Source: Winogradskyella schleiferi (GTDB lineage Bacteria; Bacteroidota; Bacteroidia; Flavobacteriales; Flavobacteriaceae). From it: a stretch of 64,000 nucleotides of DNA. Below are positions 52,140-61,313 of the stretch, in pieces. The notes below the pieces were generated by a model, which worked only from the letters and a program-made list of their open reading frames with translations, had not been told where the DNA came from and searched no databases. The stretch is taken from contig NZ_CP053351.1 of assembly GCF_013394655.1 (NCBI RefSeq), positions 1,054,001 through 1,118,000 on the forward strand, written 5' to 3'. Position numbers and translations under genes: made by a program. Within the stretch, counting starts at the first letter, position 1; the number at the start of each line of letters is the position of its first letter.

Positions 52140-53744
52140 ATGCCAACCGATTATATTCCATTTAGAGAAACGAATTATTTCTCAAATTTTATTTGTGATT
52201 ATTTAGACCAAAACCCTGAATTAAAGGACTTTTATCATCATTTTCCTAATTTGGAAAATTTTGAAGCGCAAATCGAGGAAAAGCGCCAGTCTGGTCATGT
52301 GTCAGAATCACATCGAAAAATTTTGGTAAATACATTAAAGTCACAATATAAAAATCTTGAAACTTCAGATTTAACTGCGGAACATATAGAACTTTTAAAT
52401 TCTGAAAATACCTTCACAATTACTACTGGTCATCAACTGAATTTATTTACGGGACCACTTTATTTTCTATACAAAATTATTTCAACAATAAACCTGACCG
52501 AACAATTAAAGGAAATTTATCCTAAAAATAATTTTGTGCCAATTTATTGGATGGCTTCTGAAGACCACGATTTTGAGGAAATCAATTATTTCAACTTTAA
52601 AGGCAAGAAGATACAGTGGAATTCTGAGCAAACTGGTGCTGTTGGTCATTTTAATACGGAAGGTTTAGCGGACGTTTTCGATGTTATTTCATCTGAATTT
52701 GGAGCAGGAAAGAATGCAGAACAACTAAAAACTTGGTTTAAAGAAGCTTATCTAAATCATGATGATTTGGCGGATGCCACTCGCTACTTAGCGAACGAAT
52801 TGTTTGGCGAATACGGATTGGTGATTTTAGATGCTGATGATAAAGAATTGAAACGTTTGTTCATTCCACAGATGAAAAATGAATTGCTAGAAAAAGTAGC
52901 TTTTGAAACCGTTTCAGAAACTAATAAAAACCTGGAAGCCTTAGGATTGAAAATTCAGGTTAACCCAAGGGAAATAAATCTGTTTTATATTAAAGACGGT
53001 TTACGGGAACGTATTGTTGAAATTGATGGCAACTATCAAGTTTTGGAAAGTGACATGAGTTGGAGCGAGGATGAGTTGCTTCAACATTTAGACGAGTTTC
53101 CTGAAAGATTTTCGCCCAACGTTATTATGAGACCGCTTTACCAAGAAGTTATTTTACCAAACCTCTGTTACATTGGTGGAGGCGGAGAACTCATTTATTG
53201 GTTACAATTAAAATCTAATTTTGAAACACAGAATGTTACGTTTCCAATGTTATTATTACGTAATTCAGCTTTAGTAAAATCTAAAAAGCAAGCTGAAAAA
53301 CAAGAAATATTAAATATATCAGATAAGGATCTGTTTTTAGATAGACATTCTTTTATCAATAAAAAAGTCCGAAAAATATCAAATATTGACATTGATTTTT
53401 CGGAGCAAATTGAACATTTAGAATCCCAATTCAAACATCTTTTTGAGTTGGCAGAACAAACAGATAAATCGTTTTATGGCGCTGTAAAAGCACAAGAAGT
53501 AAAACAGATTAAAGGTTTAAAACATCTTGAAAAGCGATTACTTAAAGCCCAAAAAAGGAAACTCGCAGACCAAATTGAACGCTCTACAGAATTACAAGAG
53601 CAATTATTTCCTAATCAGAGTTTACAAGAACGAACTATTAATTTTTCAGAATTGTATTTGGAATATGGAGCGGATTTGATTCCTGAATTGAAGAATGCCT
53701 TAACACCCTTAAAAGGAGAATTCCTAATTTTAAATTTAAAATAA
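52140..53744 (+). CDS. bshC: Bacillithiol biosynthesis cysteine-adding enzyme BshC
   Basis: A 534-residue enzyme that adds cysteine to glucosaminyl-malate in the last step of bacillithiol synthesis. The family outline is clear: YIPFRETNYFSNFI at the start, the TTGHQLNLFTGPLYFLYKI and IYWMASEDHDFEEINYFNF motifs (HxGH-type fold with the conserved metal- or substrate-binding His and Asp), the EVILPNLCYIGGGGELIYWLQ stretch, and a coiled C-terminal helix. bshA and bshB are not here. Its stop is three bases before the decarboxylase gene. Confidence 0.96.
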   Translation: MPTDYIPFRETNYFSNFICDYLDQNPELKDFYHHFPNLENFEAQIEEKRQSGHVSESHRKILVNTLKSQYKNLETSDLTAEHIELLNSENTFTITTGHQLNLFTGPLYFLYKIISTINLTEQLKEIYPKNNFVPIYWMASEDHDFEEINYFNFKGKKIQWNSEQTGAVGHFNTEGLADVFDVISSEFGAGKNAEQLKTWFKEAYLNHDDLADATRYLANELFGEYGLVILDADDKELKRLFIPQMKNELLEKVAFETVSETNKNLEALGLKIQVNPREINLFYIKDGLRERIVEIDGNYQVLESDMSWSEDELLQHLDEFPERFSPNVIMRPLYQEVILPNLCYIGGGGELIYWLQLKSNFETQNVTFPMLLLRNSALVKSKKQAEKQEILNISDKDLFLDRHSFINKKVRKISNIDIDFSEQIEHLESQFKHLFELAEQTDKSFYGAVKAQEVKQIKGLKHLEKRLLKAQKRKLADQIERSTELQEQLFPNQSLQERTINFSELYLEYGADLIPELKNALTPLKGEFLILNLK

Positions 53745-53747
53745 GTA

Positions 53748-55118
53748 GTGCATAAGATTGATATAGAGTTAATAGAAATGACTTTGGATGTCATGAAATA
53801 TGTGATTGGTAGAGTTTCTGCTACCGAGCATCCAATAGGAAAACCAAGAACAGCAGAAGTATTAAAAAGAGCGGTTGGAGAAACTATTACAGCCAAAGGA
53901 GTTGGCGGAGAATATGCTTTTAATTTATGGAAAGAACATTTGGCCAATGCCAATGTACCAGTGGATCACCCAAGGAATTTAGCTTTTGTGCCAGCATCTC
54001 CAACGCGAGCTGCTATAATGTTTGACCTAATTACATCGGCTTCCAGTATTCATGGTGCCTATTGGATGGAAGGTGCTGGAGGGATTTTTTGCGAAAATGA
54101 AGCGATGCGATGGATGGTGTCTTTAACAGGTTTGCCAGAAGGTGCGTTTGGCGTATTTACAAGTGGAGGCACAGCTGCGAATTTATCTGCCATTGTAACA
54201 GCTAGAGAACATTGGAGGGAAAATCCTGATTACAAAAGAGAAAAAGGATTAATAATCACATCTATCGGAGCACATTCCTCCATAAAAGCCATGGCTAAAG
54301 TGGCTGATGTTGATATCGTTTTGGTAGATTCCGAAGAACATTTAGATGGTGACGCTTTAAAAGAAACCATAGCTACTTTAACCGAACATCAGCGGAAATG
54401 CTTATTTGCGGTTGTAGCCACTGGAGGCACAACTAATGCTGGTATTATAGATGACTTGGAAAGTATTGCAAAAGTTTGTGAGGATGAAAAGTTATGGTTT
54501 CATGTGGATGCAGCTTATGGAGGAGGCGCTTTGGTTGCCGATTCAGTACGTCACTTATTTAATGGTATTGAAAAAGCAGATAGTATTACAATTGATCCAC
54601 ATAAATGGATGTTTTCGCCATACGATTGTGGAGCTGTGTTATACAAAAATATGGAATTGGCAAAAAATGCACATTCCCAACAAGGATCTTATCTTGAAAT
54701 TTTCAAGGACGAAGGCGCACATGGTTTCAATCCAACGGATTATCAAATTCAATTGACAAGACGTGTAAGAGGTTTGCCCTTATGGTTCTCTTTAGCTACA
54801 CATGGTACAGATAGTTATAAAGAGGCTGTGGAACGTGGTCTTGAATTGGCACAAATAGCTGGAAGAATGATTAAAGCTCATCCTAACTTAGAATTGGTTA
54901 GAGACCCAAGCTTATCTTGTGTTTTATACCGAAGAATAGGCTGGACACCTGAAGATTATACGCATTGGACCTACGAAAACCATCGTAAAGGTTTTGCCTT
55001 GGTAACACCAACGAAGTGGAAAAATGGAGATACGTTTGAAACCTGTTCGCGATTTTGTTTTATAAATCCAGATACTACGGAACGCGATATTGAAATGATT
55101 TTGGAAAGTATGGTATAA
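53748..55118 (+). CDS. Group II PLP-dependent decarboxylase
   Basis: A 456-residue PLP enzyme of the aromatic amino acid / glutamate decarboxylase superfamily. The cofactor Lys lies in TIDPHKWMFSPYDCGA; TSGGTAANLSAIVTA and WFHVDAAYGGGAL hold the PLP contacts. It starts with GTG (53748) three bases after bshC, so the two are probably cotranslated. The substrate (tryptophan, tyrosine, aspartate or another) cannot be read off. Whether it serves thiol chemistry with BshC or is a chance neighbour is unknown. Confidence 0.93.
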   Translation: MHKIDIELIEMTLDVMKYVIGRVSATEHPIGKPRTAEVLKRAVGETITAKGVGGEYAFNLWKEHLANANVPVDHPRNLAFVPASPTRAAIMFDLITSASSIHGAYWMEGAGGIFCENEAMRWMVSLTGLPEGAFGVFTSGGTAANLSAIVTAREHWRENPDYKREKGLIITSIGAHSSIKAMAKVADVDIVLVDSEEHLDGDALKETIATLTEHQRKCLFAVVATGGTTNAGIIDDLESIAKVCEDEKLWFHVDAAYGGGALVADSVRHLFNGIEKADSITIDPHKWMFSPYDCGAVLYKNMELAKNAHSQQGSYLEIFKDEGAHGFNPTDYQIQLTRRVRGLPLWFSLATHGTDSYKEAVERGLELAQIAGRMIKAHPNLELVRDPSLSCVLYRRIGWTPEDYTHWTYENHRKGFALVTPTKWKNGDTFETCSRFCFINPDTTERDIEMILESMV

Positions 55119-55643
55119 AAAAATCTTTCAATAGCTATCAGTAAGATTCGCTTTTTTCTAACACTCATACTCAGTCTTAATACCTATTGATTTCCATGTT
55201 TGAAAATTAGATTTCTTTTGCTAGCTTAAATATCTTAATTAAGCTGATAACATTTAAAAGTTTATTGGACTATAAGAAGAAAACCTTCAGGTTTCTAAAA
55301 AAAGGTTGTCATTTATACCCAATTATAGCTCAGTTGCTAATTCGTGGTTCGTGCTTTGATTTTTGTAAGCTCGGATAAGTAGGGTAATTAAGATGTAAAT
55401 TATCATATTAGAACAGTTTTTATTAAAGAAAAGAGTGTTATTTAGTTTTTGAAGTGACTTGCAACTGGATGTCTGCAGCCTAATCCAGCGCAAGGCACCA
55501 CAAAACTGGTTTGCCATTTTTCAATGACAAGACAAACGTACATCTAAAGTATTGAAGAATAGAAAAATAAGTACGGACAACAAGTGGACAAGTTGAAGTA
55601 TCTCTATGGACAATGAGTGGACTATTTTTATTAAATAGCTGAT
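55119..55643. other. Gene-free region with the box array at its end
   Basis: 525 bases with no gene that I can support (small frames in it have no family look). aaacct / aggttt at 55281-55294 is a small hairpin. The notable part is 55574-55624, the phased TGGACAA array described separately. Confidence 0.6.
55574..55624 (+). promoter_or_regulatory. Array of four phased TGGACAA-type boxes
   Basis: Boxes at 55574-55580 (cggacaa), 55585-55591 (tggacaa), 55607-55613 (tggacaa) and 55618-55624 (tggacta) all start at multiples of 11 bases from the first (0, 11, 33, 44); the place at +22 is occupied by aagtatc. Each pair keeps the 11-bp offset of the promoter boxes at 57604 and 58348. The array lies 20 bases past the stop of the TPR-LuxR gene. 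No -7 element follows at the same spacing. Confidence 0.7.
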
Positions 55644-57455
55644 TTATAGCTCTATAACCAATTCTTGTAATGAGTCTTCTGTGGTTAAATTGAGTTTTTT
55701 ACGCAGACGATAGCGAGCCTTCTTTACACCTTCCACTGAAATATTGAGAATATTGGCAATTTCTTTACTCGAAAGATTCATTTTCAAAAGCGACATTAAT
55801 CGCAAATCATTATTACTTACTTCTGGATAATTGCGCATTACCTTAGAATTAAAATCTTTATGCACATCTTCAAAATAGGTTCTAAACTGTTCCCAATTAT
55901 TATCATTATTAATATCAAGATTAATAGTATTGATGACCTTTTGGTAACTTCTAGAATTCGGATTTTGAGATTTAAGTTCTTTTAATTGTGATTTTAAATC
56001 GAGTAAAACTTCATTTTTATGTGCCAAATGTAACGCATGTGTTGTGAGTTCTTTTTCTTTAAATTCTAGATCGTTATCTAGTTTTTCGCGTTCTATTTTA
56101 TTGCGCTTCATTTTTTGACGTAATCCGTAAACTAGGGCAGCAGCTAATGCAATTGAACCAATAAGTGAAATAATAAGAAACAATTTCTCATTTTCAGCTT
56201 TTTGTTTTCGTTCATTTAAAAGTTTGATTTCATTTGCTTTGATGATGAGTTCTTTCTCTTTTTTTTCTGATTGGTATTGAACCTCTAACTCGTTCATGCG
56301 TTCAATATTTTCCTCACCTAAGATTTCGTCATGAAGCTCATGGTAGTCGGTGTGATATTCGTAAGCCTTTTTGTAACGCCCTAAGCCTGCATAAGCTTTA
56401 GACATTTCTAATAAGTCACCAATCATTTTTTTACGTGTGCCGGTTTCTTCTGCGTTTTCTAAAGCACCTTTCATATAGCGCAACGCTTTTCTGTAATCTC
56501 CTTTTTTATTGTAAAGTTCTCCAAGATGGCGCCAGTTCAATCCAATAAGGGAAGTTTCTCCATATTGTTCGCTAATTTCTAAAGATTTTTTATAGTAATT
56601 TTCAGCAAGGTCTAAACTGTCTTGTTGGGCATAAATCCATCCGATATTATCGTAGGCTCCAGCCAGATCGTTATTGTAGTTTTGTGCTTTGTAATAAGGT
56701 ACTTCTGCTAACATAAGTGATTTTGCTAACTCATATTCTTTTTGACCTTTTAAATTAATGGCCATGTTCATATTGATGCTAGATATGTCGTCAATCAGAT
56801 TTAGTTTTTCATATATAACTTTTGCCTTTTTATAGTAATTATTTGAAATGTCATAATTGCCAATATCACCTTGTATGTTTCCTATATTCCAATAGCTTGC
56901 CGCAAGACTTTCTGCTGTGTCACCGATATCTTCTTTGAGCTTTAAACTTTTCATGTGGACTTCCAAACATTCGTTGAATCTGCCTAAATTTCGCAATGCG
57001 ATAGCCTTATTGTTTAGGGCAGCACATACTTGAACCATATCATTGAGTTCAGTATAACTGGTTATAACTTTGTCAAAGGTTGGTAAGGATTTTTCGTATT
57101 CAGAAGTCATATTATAGTAGACACCTAAATAGTTAGTGGTTCTGGCAATAAAGTTTTTGTTATTTAATCGTTTTGCTAGCACAATGGTACTATCCAAATA
57201 AGGTTTTGATGCCAAAGGATCGACATAAAGATATTCTGCCCATAACATCGCATAAGTAATAATCTGGGTGGTATCGGTTTGTGTTGATACGGCTTGCAAT
57301 AAACTATCTACCCGTTTATGATCCTGACTTTGTCCAGAAAATGAATTCAGCATAAAAATTAAAACTAATAGATAAAACAAATTGTCCACCTTCTGGTAGA
57401 CAGATTTATTGTATTTAAAAAATCGGACATTAATTGACACTTTGGGAATACTCAT
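55644..57455 (-). CDS. Membrane-anchored TPR sensor with LuxR-type DNA-binding domain
   Basis: A 603-residue one-component regulator. Order: signal-like hydrophobic segment (about residues 25-41), tetratricopeptide repeats over about 45-400 (periplasmic), a single transmembrane helix (about 424-445, LFLIISLIGSIALAAALVYG), a coiled-coil linker, and a GerE/LuxR-type helix-turn-helix at about 545-595 (NLSSKEIANILNISVEGVKKARYRLRKKL) in the cytoplasm. No kinase, receiver or phosphorylation motif is visible. It is divergent from the OMP and secreted-protein cluster, and the box pairs nearby make it the likely binder. A single TGGACAA box on its own side (57549-57557) may give autoregulation. Confidence 0.88.
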   Translation of the reverse strand: MSIPKVSINVRFFKYNKSVYQKVDNLFYLLVLIFMLNSFSGQSQDHKRVDSLLQAVSTQTDTTQIITYAMLWAEYLYVDPLASKPYLDSTIVLAKRLNNKNFIARTTNYLGVYYNMTSEYEKSLPTFDKVITSYTELNDMVQVCAALNNKAIALRNLGRFNECLEVHMKSLKLKEDIGDTAESLAASYWNIGNIQGDIGNYDISNNYYKKAKVIYEKLNLIDDISSINMNMAINLKGQKEYELAKSLMLAEVPYYKAQNYNNDLAGAYDNIGWIYAQQDSLDLAENYYKKSLEISEQYGETSLIGLNWRHLGELYNKKGDYRKALRYMKGALENAEETGTRKKMIGDLLEMSKAYAGLGRYKKAYEYHTDYHELHDEILGEENIERMNELEVQYQSEKKEKELIIKANEIKLLNERKQKAENEKLFLIISLIGSIALAAALVYGLRQKMKRNKIEREKLDNDLEFKEKELTTHALHLAHKNEVLLDLKSQLKELKSQNPNSRSYQKVINTINLDINNDNNWEQFRTYFEDVHKDFNSKVMRNYPEVSNNDLRLMSLLKMNLSSKEIANILNISVEGVKKARYRLRKKLNLTTEDSLQELVIEL

Positions 57456-57548
57456 GATTTTTGGTTGTTAGCTTATCTCAGATAAAGTTAATTATTTTTA
57501 AGTAATAAAATATTGATAATCAAATAGATGTAAAAAATGTACTAGGTG

Positions 57549-57557
57549 TTGTCCACC
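57549..57557 (-). promoter_or_regulatory. Single TGGACAA box on the regulator side
   Basis: ttgtccacc on the plus strand is GGTGGACAA on the minus strand, 94 bases before the regulator start. It is inside a small palindrome (aggtg ... cacct, 57544-57558) and has no partner box 11 bases away. Confidence 0.4.
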
Positions 57558-57603
57558 TATAATAAATATCCTCAAAATTTTAAAATGTTGTTTTTTTTAG
57601 AGG

Positions 57604-57664
57604 TGGACAAAAGGTGGACAAACTAATTTTTATGGAAATCGAGGTGTTATTTTGTCTAAATTGC
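57604..57664 (+). promoter_or_regulatory. Box pair plus -7 element in front of the OMP gene
   Basis: TGGACAA at 57604-57610 and 57615-57621 (start-to-start 11 bases) is followed by 35 bases and then TAAATTGC at 57657-57664, which resembles the Bacteroidetes -7 element TAnnTTTG. The start codon is at 57684. The same set is repeated with the same 35-base spacer at 58348-58408. Confidence 0.75.
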
Positions 57665-57683
57665 TTCAACAAAAACTGGTTAA

Positions 57684-58331
57684 ATGCTTAAGAATTATAC
57701 AATTATCGTAGTTGTTTTATTGATGGGTTGGTCATGTTTAGGCCAACAACTCTACTTTGAATTGGGTACAACACTGTCCTCGTTTAATTATGAGAATTCG
57801 CAAGGTAGACCACTTGACAATCTATTGTCCCAATCGAAATCTTACTATGGCATGGGCTACAGGCAATCTATAAACACGAATAGAACCTTATTTCTATCAG
57901 TAGGTGCATCTTATAATAGTTATGGAGCCATTGGTAGTGAGAGTAGCATAGACAATTATTTTGAATGGGACGTCAGTTACTTAGGCCTAAAAGCTGGGTT
58001 AGGCATAAGACTATTTCAATTAAGGGATCTTACATTTTTGGCGAATGCTTCTATAGCGTCAGAATTCTTAATTCGAGGAACACAAACTATAAACAACGAT
58101 GTATATAACCTTGTTGGTGAGAAAGAATTCAACAATCAGATTTTTTTCGTTAGAGGAGGCATAGAAATGCAATATCCAGTTTCTAGGAGTACAGCAATTT
58201 TTGTGGGTTATACTTATGGAAAATCGGTTTTAATTAGTAGTGGAGAAAACAGTGAAACACTGAAGTTAAACGCACACCAATTTGGCTTGGGTTTTATTAT
58301 TAATCTGCCAAGATGTTATTGTAGTTATTAG
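57684..58331 (+). CDS. Small outer-membrane beta-barrel protein
   Basis: A 215-residue exported protein: signal peptide (MLKNYTIIVVVLLMGWSCLGQ) and then about eight amphipathic strands (QLYFELGTTLSSF, YYGMGYRQSI, LFLSVGASYNSYG, FVRGGIEMQYPV, AIFVGYTYGKS, HQFGLGFIINLP). No sorting tail is present, so it likely stays in the outer membrane as an OmpA-like or porin-like barrel. It is divergent from the TPR-LuxR gene and has its own box pair. Confidence 0.82.
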   Translation: MLKNYTIIVVVLLMGWSCLGQQLYFELGTTLSSFNYENSQGRPLDNLLSQSKSYYGMGYRQSINTNRTLFLSVGASYNSYGAIGSESSIDNYFEWDVSYLGLKAGLGIRLFQLRDLTFLANASIASEFLIRGTQTINNDVYNLVGEKEFNNQIFFVRGGIEMQYPVSRSTAIFVGYTYGKSVLISSGENSETLKLNAHQFGLGFIINLPRCYCSY

Positions 58332-58347
58332 AAAAATCGGGTTTTAG

Positions 58348-58408
58348 TGGACAAACGGTGGACAATAATCAAAATACTGTTATTAATAAAAATATAATTA
58401 TAAATTTC
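58348..58408 (+). promoter_or_regulatory. Box pair plus -7 element in front of the T9SS cluster
   Basis: TGGACAA at 58348-58354 and 58359-58365 (start-to-start 11 bases), then a 35-base spacer, then TAAATTTC at 58401-58408. It matches the arrangement at 57604-57664 in all three distances. The gene starts at 58453. Confidence 0.75.
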
Positions 58409-58452
58409 TAAATAGATAAGGAGTCAATACTAAAATTTAAAAAAGGATACAC

Positions 58453-58962
58453 ATGAAAAAACTAGCATATATTCTATTACTTTTTTCCTTTGGGCAAGTG
58501 CTTCAGGCGCAGGATAATTCAGGTTATCGAATAATTAGCTCGAATTTAGGAAGCAGTGGTTCATCACAAGAGGTTGTTACGGCGAAAGGCACTTATAAAA
58601 TTAGCCAAAGTATAGGGCAATCTAGCGTTATCGGAACCCACACCAAAAATGGGTATTATTTAAGACAAGGCTATCAACAACCTTCTGTTAATGTAAAAAC
58701 CTTTGAAGAGCTTAATTATCAGCTAGAGGCAAAAGTGTATCCGAACCCTTTCGTCAACGACATAATAATAGAGTTTAGTACCAAAATTTCAAAGGACATT
58801 GCTATTAGCATTCTCGATGTTAATGGTAGAATCATCCACTCTCAGATCTTTTTACCAAGCCAAGAGTTGGAGCTTCAAATTAATGATGTTGCAAATGGAA
58901 CTTACTTTTTGAAAGTAGTATCTGGTGAGCATCACTTCAACACAAAATTAATTAAGATTTAA
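58453..58962 (+). CDS. Small secreted protein with T9SS type A sorting domain
   Basis: A 169-residue exported protein. After the signal peptide (MKKLAYILLLFSFGQVLQAQ) there is a short beta-rich part (RIISSNLGSSGSSQEVV, GTYKISQSIGQSSVIG, GYYLRQGYQQPS) and a T9SS type A tail (about 95-169, KVYPNPFVNDIIIEF to HHFNTKLIKI). It is likely a subunit or chaperone-like companion of the big surface proteins that follow in the same transcript; the gap to the next gene is 31 bases. Confidence 0.85.
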   Translation: MKKLAYILLLFSFGQVLQAQDNSGYRIISSNLGSSGSSQEVVTAKGTYKISQSIGQSSVIGTHTKNGYYLRQGYQQPSVNVKTFEELNYQLEAKVYPNPFVNDIIIEFSTKISKDIAISILDVNGRIIHSQIFLPSQELELQINDVANGTYFLKVVSGEHHFNTKLIKI

Positions 58963-58993
58963 AATAGAAATAATAACAATAAAACCACCAAAC

Positions 58994-61297
58994 ATGAAAA
59001 AAGTCCTAACCTTAGCATTCTTCGTTTGTTCTATGTTGCAAGCTTTTGCACAAACCGATGGTATTAGTTATCAAGCGGTAATTATTAGCCCAGAAGATTT
59101 AGAGTTGCCTGGAGTAGATTCACCTGGAAATTATCTACCTAATCACAACATAGCCATTCGATTTACCATATATGATAGTGGAAATCAATTGGAATTTCAA
59201 GAAGTACAGACTACAATTACTGATGAATTTGGGCGCATTAATTTATTAATTGGTGACGGAAATCACGATTATTTTAAAGAAATGAATTGGGATGGCACAC
59301 CAAAGGATTTAAAAGTAGAAATCGATTTTGATGCAGGAAGTAATTTTACCGAAATGAGCAGGGAAAGACTCACATTTTTACCTTATGCTTATCACAGAAA
59401 TATAACCGCTACGGGAACATTGACGGTTGATGATAGATCATATTTAAATGGAGAGCTTCAAGTTGAAGGTCCGACCAATTTGAATAGTACCTTGGATGTA
59501 AACAATGGTAATGCGACAAACCTCTCTGGAACTTTAACCGTTGAAGGAGAAACAAATCTCAGCGATGCCTTCAATGTAAACAATAGCAGTCCATCGCATC
59601 TCACAGGTGATTTACTAGTTAACGGAAATAGCGCATTAGATGGCACTTTAGATGTTATAGGTCAAACCACATTGAATGATTTACAGGTCAATGGGGAAGC
59701 GAGTTTTGGCGATTTATCAGCGGAAACACTTATAGTTAACCAAAGCACCAATTTATTCGGAACTACAATTATTGATGGACAAGGTGCTCAGGTGAAAATT
59801 ACCTCTAATTTGCCAAATGCTGGCATAGAAATGGGTAACCATCCGCTTCTAATAGATGGTGGGAAAAATGGATTGGCAATTAAGGTCAATGGAAATAGAG
59901 CGCCTTCAAATAACTATATTTCTTTTTATGATGATAATCAAATGTGGGGACGAATAGAAGGGCAAAGAGAAGAGGATTTGGAAATTAATTATCTATATGA
60001 TTTAGAAAAACAAAACCGAGACTTAACAATTGCACGAGCGGTTACAAGTACCACAGTAAGTGTTATAGAGGCTGTTTTTTCTACAGCAGAGGTTGCAGGA
60101 GCCTTAAGTAGTTCTACAGCATGTATTGGAATAGGCGGTTGTGTAACCTTGCCAATTCCTTCGATGATAGCCAATAAAGGAGTAAAAACAGTTCTTAAGG
60201 TTGCGAAAGGTGTAACACTTGGGCTGGAAGTGGGATTGGCAATAAACGCACTAGCGCAATTTTTACAGGTTGAAGAAGATAATATTGGCGTTTCTTATAT
60301 GTCTGGTGCTGGTGATTATGCGGAATATTTATCTAAGGAAAATAATGCGGACAATTTTATACCTGGCGAATTGGTCGGCATTAAAAATGGCTTAGTCTCA
60401 AAAGATATTTGGGGAGCTGAAAAGGTCATGGTGGTTTCGACAAGACCGATTGTTTTGGGGAAAATGCCACAACCAAATGAGGAAGCTAATTCCGTAAAAA
60501 TAGCGTTTATGGGACAAGTGCCCGTACGAGTTATGGGCAAGGTAGAACCAGGAGATTATATCATACCACATTTAATGGCAGACGGCTTAGCAAAAGCTGT
60601 CAACCCAAAGGATATGGAAACAAAAGATTATAAAAGGGTTGCAGGTGTGGCGTGGAACATTATCGGTAAAGAAGCAGGAATAAGTAAAGTAAATGTAGCC
60701 GTTGGCATAAATACCAATGATTTAAGTGATGTGGTTTCCCAGCAGGAAAAAGAGATGAACGCGCTTAAAGAACAAGCTGTGCAATTACAAGCTCAAATGG
60801 AAAAGTCCAATTCAGTTTTGGCCAAGTTAGTGCCTGGTTATGCTGAGGCGACAGGTTTTGATAGTGCCAATTCAAATGGGCAACAAGACCATACTTTAGT
60901 AAAACATGAGGACGATAATCACAGCGATGACGCTTATGGAAATATTATAAATGATGATGCTTATGGTGCAGATGAGATCCTCTATTTTGAAGTGTCTAGA
61001 GCACAAATTGAAGCTTTTATTACAATGGCAAGGGACATCTATGTACAGGCACTTGAAGACCAAAGCTTTCTTACGCGATTGGGTAAATCATCAGCTGACA
61101 ATAAAGGTTTAACAGCAGTATTTGAAGACATGCCATTGCTCGCTATGGAAGATCATCCTTTCTGGAGTCGAATGGATAAAGATGCTGCATATAAGGAAGA
61201 AGTGATACAATTTTTGAGTTCAAAAATCAGTAAGGGTTATCATACACACAAGAAATATGAACATAACTTCAAGGATTATAAAATTGTAAGGGATTAA
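58994..61297 (+). CDS. Large tail-fibre-like surface protein
   Basis: A 767-residue exported protein (signal peptide ending near LQAFAQ). Residues about 20-140 form a conserved flavobacterial head domain (ISYQAVIISPED, GRINLLIGDG). Residues about 140-260 are short repeated units of the Nx6GxLxVxG type (GELQVEGPTNLNSTLDVN, GTLTVEGETNLSDAFNVN) that suit a triple beta helix. Residues about 430-560 resemble the intramolecular-chaperone or Peptidase G2-type region of phage tail spikes (DYAEYLSKENNAD, PIVLGKMPQPNE, IAFMGQVPVRVMGKVEPGDYI). A charged helical tail follows. Trimer fibre on the surface is inferred. Gene 16 bases before the LRR gene. Confidence 0.8.
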   Translation: MKKVLTLAFFVCSMLQAFAQTDGISYQAVIISPEDLELPGVDSPGNYLPNHNIAIRFTIYDSGNQLEFQEVQTTITDEFGRINLLIGDGNHDYFKEMNWDGTPKDLKVEIDFDAGSNFTEMSRERLTFLPYAYHRNITATGTLTVDDRSYLNGELQVEGPTNLNSTLDVNNGNATNLSGTLTVEGETNLSDAFNVNNSSPSHLTGDLLVNGNSALDGTLDVIGQTTLNDLQVNGEASFGDLSAETLIVNQSTNLFGTTIIDGQGAQVKITSNLPNAGIEMGNHPLLIDGGKNGLAIKVNGNRAPSNNYISFYDDNQMWGRIEGQREEDLEINYLYDLEKQNRDLTIARAVTSTTVSVIEAVFSTAEVAGALSSSTACIGIGGCVTLPIPSMIANKGVKTVLKVAKGVTLGLEVGLAINALAQFLQVEEDNIGVSYMSGAGDYAEYLSKENNADNFIPGELVGIKNGLVSKDIWGAEKVMVVSTRPIVLGKMPQPNEEANSVKIAFMGQVPVRVMGKVEPGDYIIPHLMADGLAKAVNPKDMETKDYKRVAGVAWNIIGKEAGISKVNVAVGINTNDLSDVVSQQEKEMNALKEQAVQLQAQMEKSNSVLAKLVPGYAEATGFDSANSNGQQDHTLVKHEDDNHSDDAYGNIINDDAYGADEILYFEVSRAQIEAFITMARDIYVQALEDQSFLTRLGKSSADNKGLTAVFEDMPLLAMEDHPFWSRMDKDAAYKEEVIQFLSSKISKGYHTHKKYEHNFKDYKIVRD

Positions 61298-61313
61298 TTA
61301 GAACTTAAACATC

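Noticed and set aside
55323..55517. 64-codon minus-strand frame
   Set aside because: Its residue make-up is not protein-like for this genome and it has no neighbour or motif in its support.
57382..57388. Extra TGGACAA box within the regulator gene
   Set aside because: It is a single box inside the coding part near the N-terminus with no partner 11 bases away, so it is probably chance.
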